A DNA stretch of 11,558 nt from Thiomargarita sp. GTDB taxonomy: Bacteria; Pseudomonadota; Gammaproteobacteria; Beggiatoales; Beggiatoaceae. A program made the translations under genes and the position numbers. The notes under the pieces are model-generated. The model did no database searches and was not told the DNA's origin. It was given only the letters and a program-made list of their open reading frames with translations. The stretch spans positions 1 through 11,558 of the forward strand of contig DAOVZS010000058.1 of NCBI GenBank assembly GCA_030635005.1, in the 5' to 3' direction. Of the stretch, positions 1 to 5,228 are shown one piece after another (position 1 is the first letter of the stretch; every line of letters starts with the position of its first letter).

Positions 1-1
1 C

Positions 2-88
2 GTAATCCAGTCGTTGAAAAGAAAATTGCTAGATTATGAAATCTTATTCAAAAACGAGAATTATCAAAAAATAATTAAGAGTTATTAA
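2..88 (+). CDS. Possible 3' end of an upstream gene (partial, uncertain)
   Basis: Two plus-strand frames are open at the left edge. The frame starting at base 2 stays open for 28 codons and stops at TAA 86-88, two bases before the DUF29 start. Its translation is Lys/Ile/Tyr-rich and matches no family I recognise. The frame starting at base 1 stops at TGA 37-39 after 12 codons, with codons that look equally native. Either could be the tail of a gene lying to the left, or neither may be coding, since the stretch is short and AT-rich. Sequence to the left would settle it. Confidence 0.25.
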   Translation, partial: VIQSLKRKLLDYEILFKNENYQKIIKSY

Positions 89-90
89 TA

Positions 91-528
91 ATGGATAGTG
101 TCATGCTTAATCAACAAGATTTTTATGCGTGGACGCAAGAACAGATTAGCTTATTACGTGCGAAACAATTTGATAAAATCGATTTAGAACGTCTTATCGA
201 GGAAGTGGACAGTATGGGCAATTCTGAATTACGAGAATTAGAATCTCGATTAACTGTGTTATTGATGCATTTACTTAAATGGCAATATCAACCGTCTCAT
301 CAAACTCGTAGTTGGATTTTGATAATTAAAGAACAGCGACGAAGAATCATCAAAAGAATACAACAAAGTCCAAGTTTAAAAAGTAAATTAACGATAGTGA
401 TTCAAGATGCTTATGAATTAGCAAGGGGAGATGCGGCTGATGAAACGGGATTACCTGATTCTAGTTTTCCCATCACATGTCCATGGACATATACAGAAAT
501 TGTAGAGATGGCATTTTTGCCTAAGTAG
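91..528 (+). CDS. DUF29 family protein
   Basis: This is a full-length DUF29 protein of 145 residues, the usual size for the family. The family's typical blocks are present in order: an N-terminal D-F-Y-A-W-T segment (residues 10-15), a D-L-E-R-L-I-E-E-V-D-S-M-G block (31-43), an L-L-x-H-L-L-K-W-Q-Y-Q-P block (57-68), S-W followed by E-Q-R-R-R (74-85), S-P-S-L (93-96), and a C-terminal F-P-I-T-C-P-W-T segment (126-133). It is predicted helical and soluble, with no signal peptide or membrane span. The molecular function of DUF29 is unknown; the family is common in cyanobacteria and some proteobacteria, often in many copies per genome. The chosen ATG has AAGAG nine bases upstream; a second ATG four codons in is an alternative. 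ubiU begins 8 bp downstream, so the two are probably cotranscribed, but this does not show a role in quinone synthesis. Confidence 0.9.
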   Translation: MDSVMLNQQDFYAWTQEQISLLRAKQFDKIDLERLIEEVDSMGNSELRELESRLTVLLMHLLKWQYQPSHQTRSWILIIKEQRRRIIKRIQQSPSLKSKLTIVIQDAYELARGDAADETGLPDSSFPITCPWTYTEIVEMAFLPK

Positions 529-536
529 GAGTTATT

Positions 537-1532
537 ATGGAACTTGTTTGCCCAGCTGGTAATTTACCCTCATTAAAAGCCGCCGTTGATAAGGGGGCTA
601 ATGCCGTTTATATAGGCTTTCGAGATGACACGAATGCACGTCATTTTGCAGGATTAAATTTTACGATTGCCAAAATGGAACAAGGCATTCGCTATGCGCA
701 TGAACATAAGGCTAAAGTATTTTTAGCAATTAATACGTATCCACAGCCTAAAGGGTGGACACGTTGGACTGATGCAGTCGATCATGCGGCAAAATTGGGT
801 GTGGATGCCTTGATTATGGCAGATTTAGGGATATTGGATTATGCGACAGAACGCTGGCCTAATATTGCACGACATCTTTCAGTACAAGCCTCTGCGACCA
901 ATTACGAAACGATTCGTTTTTATCATGAACATTTTGGGATTAAACGTGTGGTTTTACCCAGAGTCTTGTCACTTTCACAAGTGAAGCATGTTGTTGATAA
1001 TAGCCCTGTTGCTATTGAAGTGTTTGGATTTGGAAGTTTGTGTGTCATGGTAGAAGGACGTTGTTTATTATCCTCTTATGCTACGGGTGATTCACCCAAT
1101 ACCTTTGGGGCATGTTCACCCGCAAGTGCTGTTGAATGGCGTGAAACCTCTCAAGGTTTGGAAACGCGTTTAAGCGGTGTTTTAATTGATCGACGCAGTG
1201 CTGGCGAAAGTGCGGGTTATCCAACGATTTGTAAAGGACGTTTTACTGTTGGCAAAAACACTTATTATGCGATTGAAGAACCTACCAGTTTAAATACATT
1301 AGAAATGCTACCCCAATTGGAAGCAGCAGGTATTTCGGCAATAAAAATTGAAGGACGTCAACGCAGTCCTGCCTATATTGCTCAAGTGACTCAAGTCTGG
1401 CGTGCTGCATTAGATGCTTGTCAGCGTGATCCAAGTACGTATACCCCGCAAGCTAAATGGTTAGCTGAATTAGGTAAAGTCTCAGAAGGTACACAAACTA
1501 CTTTAGGTGCGTATCATCGTCCTTGGCAATAA
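537..1532 (+). CDS. ubiU: UbiU, O2-independent ubiquinone hydroxylation protein (U32 family)
   Basis: The protein has 331 residues, the same length as E. coli UbiU (formerly YhbU), with the family's M-E-L-x-C-P-A-G-N-L-P start and T-Q-T-T-L-G-A-Y-H-R end. The four cysteines that bind the [4Fe-4S] cluster in E. coli UbiU are at the same positions: C169, C176, C193 and C232. It therefore looks active rather than degenerate. In the known system UbiU works as a heterodimer with UbiV, together with the lipid carrier UbiT, to hydroxylate ubiquinone precursors without O2, supplying ubiquinone under low oxygen. Automatic annotation often calls this a U32 peptidase, which is misleading here. The start is well supported: AGGAG overlaps the stop of the DUF29 gene and lies five bases before ATG. 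ubiV, usually the next gene, is absent; a convergent gene ends 2 bp away instead. Confidence 0.96.
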   Translation: MELVCPAGNLPSLKAAVDKGANAVYIGFRDDTNARHFAGLNFTIAKMEQGIRYAHEHKAKVFLAINTYPQPKGWTRWTDAVDHAAKLGVDALIMADLGILDYATERWPNIARHLSVQASATNYETIRFYHEHFGIKRVVLPRVLSLSQVKHVVDNSPVAIEVFGFGSLCVMVEGRCLLSSYATGDSPNTFGACSPASAVEWRETSQGLETRLSGVLIDRRSAGESAGYPTICKGRFTVGKNTYYAIEEPTSLNTLEMLPQLEAAGISAIKIEGRQRSPAYIAQVTQVWRAALDACQRDPSTYTPQAKWLAELGKVSEGTQTTLGAYHRPWQ

Positions 1533-1534
1533 GC

Positions 1535-3583
1535 TTACTGTTCAGTGCCTATAATAAAGAGATTATTATGTCCTTCTTGTTTTGGGTAGGAAATAACACG
1601 AGTGATATCGCAATTTTCCTCAATATAAACACCGTTCATTTTGCCCACTTTCATAGAAAATGGGGGGGTACCAGTCAAAAATAAGATATCACCAATATCA
1701 CCAATACCCTCATATAAACGTTTATCCTTCTTATCAATAATTCTTATCCATGATCTTTCTTTAAAATGCACACAAATATTTTGAATAGTGACTGTCTTTT
1801 TTTGTGTGATAATGGGAGCGGTGATCGGTGGTAATGGCGGTGTTGTAACAATGATTTTAGGAATAATCACAGGTGATGGAATAGGGAGACTCACAGGCGG
1901 CGTTTTTTCTACAATCTTAGGGGCGGCTTCTTGTGTATTGATAACCCACCATGTCAATATAAACATCAACGTGAGTATCAGAAAACCAGCTTTAAACCAG
2001 ATACTTCGTCGCATATTTTGACGTACTTTCAGAAGGATAGCTTCTGTCTGTTCTCGTGATTTTTTTTCATGATTATATTGTTTTAAATGCGTCTCTTCTT
2101 GACTGTGCAGTTTCTGTTCAAGCTGATGTAACGTCTGTTCTTTTGATACACTGTCTTTTTTAAGTAATGTCATTTCAGCTTGATATTGATGTTCTATGAT
2201 TTCCTTTGTATGTAGACTGCGCTCTTTTTCTTGATCAATCACTTGTTTTAAAGCTGTTTCTTGGATATTTAATTGGTTTACTTTTTGTTCTAAGGTTTGT
2301 TGCGTTTTACGTTCTTGTACAATCTGTTCTTGTAACTCATTTTCTTGTTGTTGTGATTTTTTGTGTGCTTGTTTTTCATCACTTAGAGATTGTTTTAAGC
2401 TGTCTTCTTGTGTACGACTATTAATGATAGCGTGTTCTGCTTTAGTACGTGCTGTTTGTTCCAGTTCAAGACGTTTTTGCAAATCATTGTCTTGTTGAAT
2501 TAATTGGGTCAGGGCGTGTTCTGTTTCAATTCTTGATTTTCTTTCTTGTTCAAGTGATTGTGTTAACTCATTTTTATGTTGAAGATATCCTATTAATTCT
2601 TGTTGTGTATGTATTCTGACATATTCTTCTTGTGCTAAACGTAATTTTAATTCAGTGCCCTGTTGCTGATATATTGCTAATTCTTCAGCATATTGATGCA
2701 TTGTTTTAATAACATTGCGACTGTCATTAATTGAAAATTCTGAAATCGAGTGTTCATATCCTACAATTTCTGCTAATAAATTTTTTGCGGATTCTTTGTC
2801 ATTTTCTTTTAAAGCGATTAAAAGATTTTGATATAATTCAATTAATTGCGTTTTCTGATGTAATTTCTTCTTATCATCCTGTTCAGAATATTCTAATAAC
2901 TTTAAACGATCATCCACATTATAATTTCGTATGGCTTGTTCTAATGATGTTATTTTTTGTGCTATCTTATCTTGTTCCACAACCCACTGTTTTTTATCAG
3001 AATAATCTTCAAGCAACCAACGTGCTTTTTCCAAAGCTTCTTCATAATCACCTGCTTGTTCAGTGTCAAAAATCACTTGTAAACGCGTCTCAAATTCATG
3101 ATGCGGAATTTCGCGTTCAATTTTGTTCCAGTCGCGTTGCTGTGGATATTCCTTAGCTAATTGTTGTAGTTTTTGCAACGCCTCTGTATAGCGAAAGGCT
3201 TGTTTTGCTTGATTAATGATGATTAGGCGTGCTTCAATATCACGCGTAATACGGACTACTTCTCCTTGTTGTTGCAATATTTTTTGAATCGCTTTTTGGG
3301 CCTCAGCTTGTTGTACATCTAATCCTAATACCCGTTTGTACATTTCAAGTTGTTTCTGTTCATTATCATTTGAGTGTGCTAATAACAATAAAACTTGAAT
3401 CAGGCGTGAACGGGCTGCTTCAGGGTGCGATTGATACAGTTTTTCTAATAGAACGTGTGCTTCCGCTCCCTTTTTTTGCATCAATAGTAGATCTGCCAGT
3501 AATTGTTGGGCTCTAATATTATGAGGGTTTAAAGTAACTGCTTTACGCAAAGGGATGAGTGCAAGCTGATCAAAAAATTTCAT
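1535..3583 (-). CDS. TPR-like / coiled-coil membrane protein with RodZ-type C-terminal domain
   Basis: A 682-residue protein I cannot name. Residues about 1-105 look like TPR-type helices (an N-terminal L-R-K-A-V-T-L-N-P motif), and about 115-210 hold further helical pairs with an A-G-D-Y-E-E-A-L pattern (177-184). A Gln/Glu/Lys-rich coiled coil runs from about 300 to 520. One membrane span lies at about 529-548, preceded by basic residues (R522, R525, R526), which suggests the N-terminal part is cytoplasmic. A Pro-rich linker (561-590) leads to a C-terminal domain (597-665) with the S-W-I-R-I-I-D, L-Y-E-G and G-T-P-P-F pattern of the RodZ C-terminal domain (DUF4115), probably periplasmic. 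The RodZ helix-turn-helix is missing and is replaced by the TPR/coiled-coil part. ATG 3583 is the only ATG after an in-frame stop at 3620-3622, but its Shine-Dalgarno match is poor. A scaffold linking the cytoplasm to the envelope is inference. Confidence 0.85.
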   Translation of the reverse strand: MKFFDQLALIPLRKAVTLNPHNIRAQQLLADLLLMQKKGAEAHVLLEKLYQSHPEAARSRLIQVLLLLAHSNDNEQKQLEMYKRVLGLDVQQAEAQKAIQKILQQQGEVVRITRDIEARLIIINQAKQAFRYTEALQKLQQLAKEYPQQRDWNKIEREIPHHEFETRLQVIFDTEQAGDYEEALEKARWLLEDYSDKKQWVVEQDKIAQKITSLEQAIRNYNVDDRLKLLEYSEQDDKKKLHQKTQLIELYQNLLIALKENDKESAKNLLAEIVGYEHSISEFSINDSRNVIKTMHQYAEELAIYQQQGTELKLRLAQEEYVRIHTQQELIGYLQHKNELTQSLEQERKSRIETEHALTQLIQQDNDLQKRLELEQTARTKAEHAIINSRTQEDSLKQSLSDEKQAHKKSQQQENELQEQIVQERKTQQTLEQKVNQLNIQETALKQVIDQEKERSLHTKEIIEHQYQAEMTLLKKDSVSKEQTLHQLEQKLHSQEETHLKQYNHEKKSREQTEAILLKVRQNMRRSIWFKAGFLILTLMFILTWWVINTQEAAPKIVEKTPPVSLPIPSPVIIPKIIVTTPPLPPITAPIITQKKTVTIQNICVHFKERSWIRIIDKKDKRLYEGIGDIGDILFLTGTPPFSMKVGKMNGVYIEENCDITRVISYPKQEGHNNLFIIGTEQ
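2171..2653 (-). repeat. 28-residue (84-nt) coiled-coil tandem repeat inside the TPR/RodZ-tail gene
   Basis: Residues 311-471 of the encoded protein can be laid out as six consecutive units: 311-338, 339-366, 367-394, 395-415, 416-443 and 444-471. Five are 28 residues (four heptads) and one, 395-415, is 21 (three heptads). Most units begin with (E/D/S/A)-L-x-x-x-(L/I), followed by a charged or Gln-rich stretch with E or D at the ninth or tenth position, and most end in a Q-(E/D)-(N/D/T)-type triplet. The repeats are degenerate at DNA level. They are best read as old internal duplication of a coiled coil, with heptad phase kept. Confidence 0.75.
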
Positions 3584-3668
3584 TAATTTTAAAGAGATTG
3601 TGTAATACCACTTAATAGATTAAAATACAGGCACGATTAATTGTAATCATTTAAATTATGGAGAACAG
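3584..3668. promoter_or_regulatory. Divergent intergenic region with candidate promoters
   Basis: This 85-bp AT-rich gap separates two divergently transcribed genes, so it should carry both start signals. Rightward, TTGTGT (3598-3603), 17 bp, then TAAAAT (3621-3626) is a plausible sigma-70 pair, followed by GGAG at 3660-3663 five bases before the ATG at 3669. Leftward, read on the minus strand, TTAATC, 17 bp, then TATTAA is a weaker candidate. A small inverted repeat, GATTA-ATTG-TAATC (3635-3648), lies between the rightward -10 box and the ATG. The boxes are imperfect and unproven. Confidence 0.4.
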
Positions 3669-4769
3669 ATGATAGATAAAATACGGTCCCTTAATGTCTT
3701 GCAAACCCTATTTTTAGGTGCTTTATATACATTAGCACTTGCTTTACCTATTGCAGAAGCCTTAAAACAATTTTCTATCATTATTATTATCCTACTCGGT
3801 ATTCATTTGATTTTCAAGAAAGAATTGAAACTTGAAGAAAATATACTCATTTACAGTGCAACTGGTTTTGTCATTTTATCATTATTCAGTGCATTTTTAG
3901 CAATTAATAGCAGTGTAGCTTTAAAAGGGTGTATTGATATTTTTAAGATTATTATGATTTTTCTGATCATACAAAATATTTCATTAAAACAGTGGCAGGT
4001 TATTTTATTCACAAAAATACTTTTTTTATCGATGTCAATGGCACTATTTTATGGCTTATACGGACTTTATTTCTATTCTGGGCATAGCTCTTTAGAATTG
4101 CATTCAATTGGTCCTGTCAACCACAGTACGCTTTATTTACTCCTTATTTTTACGATTGCCTTAAGTTATTATTTTAGTTTAGAAGCTTCCAAAATCCATG
4201 TTATTTTATTATTATTTATTATTTTTAGCAGTTTGGCGGGTATTTGTTTTAGTGATCACCAAGCAATTATATTGAGCACGCTATCAGTAGTCTTGTTATT
4301 ATTTATTGTCAATAAACAATATCTCTATTATAGGAAATTAGCCATATTTATATGTTTGATATTCATGCTTTTGAGTATGAGTGAATATACGTTATTAACA
4401 TTTGAATTCTCCCTTCCTGACAACATATGGGACAGTATGCGAATATGGGGGGAATATAATATTTTTTTTGGGATAGGTATTGACAATCTTCAGAATATAC
4501 ATGCGAATACCTATATCACATATTTATTGGAAAGAGGATTATATGGTATCGGATTATACTTTGTATTTATATGTGCGCTATTCGCAGCGTTATTAACACA
4601 ATATCAGCATTCCAAAAGCCCTTTAATAACAGCAGCACTTTTGATTTGGTTTATTAATTTCATTATGTCAGGTTTCTATACAACGTTTCACGATGAAAAT
4701 GGTTTATTAATGGCCCTTATTTGGGGATTGGCTTTAAATAAATATACTCTTAAAAGTACTGAAACATGA
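3669..4769 (+). CDS. O-antigen ligase-like (Wzy/WaaL superfamily) membrane protein
   Basis: A 366-residue, strongly hydrophobic protein with about ten predicted membrane spans from residue 15 to 355. The superfamily signature is near the C-terminus: R258, then W260, F-G-I-G-I-D-N (267-273), then H278-A-N280, nine residues, G290 and G293. This resembles the Arg and H-(N/S/Q)-x9-G-x2-G motif of WaaL-type ligases, which join polyprenyl-linked glycans to acceptors on the outer face of the inner membrane. The His normally directly before Asn is Ala here, with a His one residue earlier (see findings). At 366 residues it is somewhat shorter than many WaaL proteins. No glycosyltransferase or other LPS genes lie nearby, so the acceptor and glycan cannot be told; a polymerase or a glycoprotein ligase remain possible. 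The start has GGAG five bases upstream. The two flanking genes are not obviously part of its pathway. Confidence 0.75.
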   Translation: MIDKIRSLNVLQTLFLGALYTLALALPIAEALKQFSIIIIILLGIHLIFKKELKLEENILIYSATGFVILSLFSAFLAINSSVALKGCIDIFKIIMIFLIIQNISLKQWQVILFTKILFLSMSMALFYGLYGLYFYSGHSSLELHSIGPVNHSTLYLLLIFTIALSYYFSLEASKIHVILLLFIIFSSLAGICFSDHQAIILSTLSVVLLLFIVNKQYLYYRKLAIFICLIFMLLSMSEYTLLTFEFSLPDNIWDSMRIWGEYNIFFGIGIDNLQNIHANTYITYLLERGLYGIGLYFVFICALFAALLTQYQHSKSPLITAALLIWFINFIMSGFYTTFHDENGLLMALIWGLALNKYTLKSTET

Positions 4770-4800
4770 ATGCTACCATTATCAATAATAAAACATAGAT

Positions 4801-4821
4801 AACCTTTTTAAAAAAAAGGTT
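4801..4821 (+). terminator. AT-rich hairpin after the O-antigen ligase-like gene
   Basis: AACCTTTTT (4801-4809) and AAAAAGGTT (4813-4821) form a perfect 9-bp stem with a 3-base AAA loop, 31 bp after the stop codon. Read on the plus strand, the stem is followed by AAAATTTTAAC, with only a short T run. Only two G-C pairs support it, so it would be a weak intrinsic terminator. A role in transcription start or mRNA folding for the next gene is equally possible. Confidence 0.4.
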
Positions 4822-4832
4822 AAAATTTTAAC
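4819..4832. promoter_or_regulatory. Perfect 14-bp palindrome, candidate operator
   Basis: GTTAAAATTTTAAC is a perfect palindrome. It overlaps the last three bases of the preceding hairpin and ends 17 bases before the ATG of the small Cys/His-rich gene, immediately before its AGAGG ribosome binding site (4835-4839). Perfect palindromes of this size can be repressor sites, but AT-only cores also arise by chance in AT-rich DNA. No regulator can be named. Confidence 0.3.
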
Positions 4833-4849
4833 TGAGAGGTAAAAATCAA

Positions 4850-5176
4850 ATGCCATATGTCGTGAAAAATTTATTTAATACTAAAGATTATAAGTGTAGT
4901 TGTCAAGGTGGTTGGTTGGGACATTGGAGAACAGGAGCTGGTTCTCAGCGCGAAACATGTTCTGTTGCAAAATGTAGCAATGAGGCAACTGTGGGTGCTC
5001 ATGTCATTTTTATAGATAAAAGAAGATCTAAAGAATGGTGGATTGCCCCATTTTGCCATACGTGTAATCATCCTAACATGACGGGTCCAATTACTTTAAA
5101 TCGCCGAATTACATTAGTTTCAGCCAACAAATCTAAAAGCTGTGAAGGTTCTGGTAACTGGAAAATCATTGTGTAG
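4850..5176 (+). CDS. Small Cys/His-rich, probably zinc-binding protein (HNH-like fold?)
   Basis: A 108-residue protein of unknown function. It has seven cysteines: C16 and C18, then C37 and C42, then C69 and C72, then C98. Histidines sit at 25, 51, 70 and 74. The order C-x4-C, then G-A-H51-V, then P-F-C69-H-T-C72-N-H resembles the metal-binding frame of small HNH/treble-clef proteins, where two Cys pairs hold structural zinc. However, the second catalytic-type His and the middle Asn of a nuclease HNH motif are not evident. I recall short hypothetical proteins of similar pattern in other bacteria, but no established name. There is no signal peptide or membrane span. AGAGG ten bases before ATG supports the start. 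Downstream is a hairpin; the next gene, gltB, is convergent. Nuclease activity should not be assumed. Confidence 0.8.
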   Translation: MPYVVKNLFNTKDYKCSCQGGWLGHWRTGAGSQRETCSVAKCSNEATVGAHVIFIDKRRSKEWWIAPFCHTCNHPNMTGPITLNRRITLVSANKSKSCEGSGNWKIIV

Positions 5177-5185
5177 ATTATGCAC

Positions 5186-5214
5186 AGTCACAACCAAGAG
5201 ACTTGATTGTGACT
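5186..5214 (+). terminator. Hairpin between convergent genes, probable (bidirectional) terminator
   Basis: AGTCACAA (5186-5193) pairs with TTGTGACT (5207-5214). Inside, CAAG (5195-5198) pairs with CTTG (5202-5205) around an AGA loop, with one C/A mismatch between the two stems. The structure fills the 52-bp gap between the stop codons of the small Cys/His-rich gene and gltB. On the plus strand it is followed by TTATCT, a poor T tract; on the minus strand no T tract follows either. Position and near-perfect symmetry make a shared transcription end the best reading. Confidence 0.65.
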
Positions 5215-5228
5215 TTATCTCGTGACAC

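Noticed and set aside
537..1532. Annotation of this gene as a U32 peptidase or collagenase
   Set aside because: Length, motifs and the four cluster cysteines match UbiU, whose established role is in ubiquinone hydroxylation.
1788..3156. Plus-strand open frames opposite the TPR/coiled-coil gene (1788-2021, 2206-2424, 2731-3156)
   Set aside because: They mirror a long minus-strand gene with clear domain structure. Their hydrophobic Val/Leu/Phe-rich translations are what antisense of Gln/Glu/Lys codons gives, and no ribosome binding sites support them.
3655..3671. Shared ATGGAGAACA string before the O-antigen-ligase-like gene and before gltB (9831-9840, minus strand)
   Set aside because: It contains the GGAG ribosome binding site in each case and is short; chance plus a common Shine-Dalgarno context explains it.
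4190..4320. TTATT-rich low-complexity stretch in the O-antigen-ligase-like gene
   Set aside because: It encodes ordinary Leu/Ile/Phe-rich membrane segments in an AT-rich genome; no separate repeat is needed.
4871..5071. Minus-strand 66-codon frame opposite the Cys/His-rich gene
   Set aside because: The plus-strand frame has a ribosome binding site and an ordered Cys/His pattern; the opposite frame has neither.
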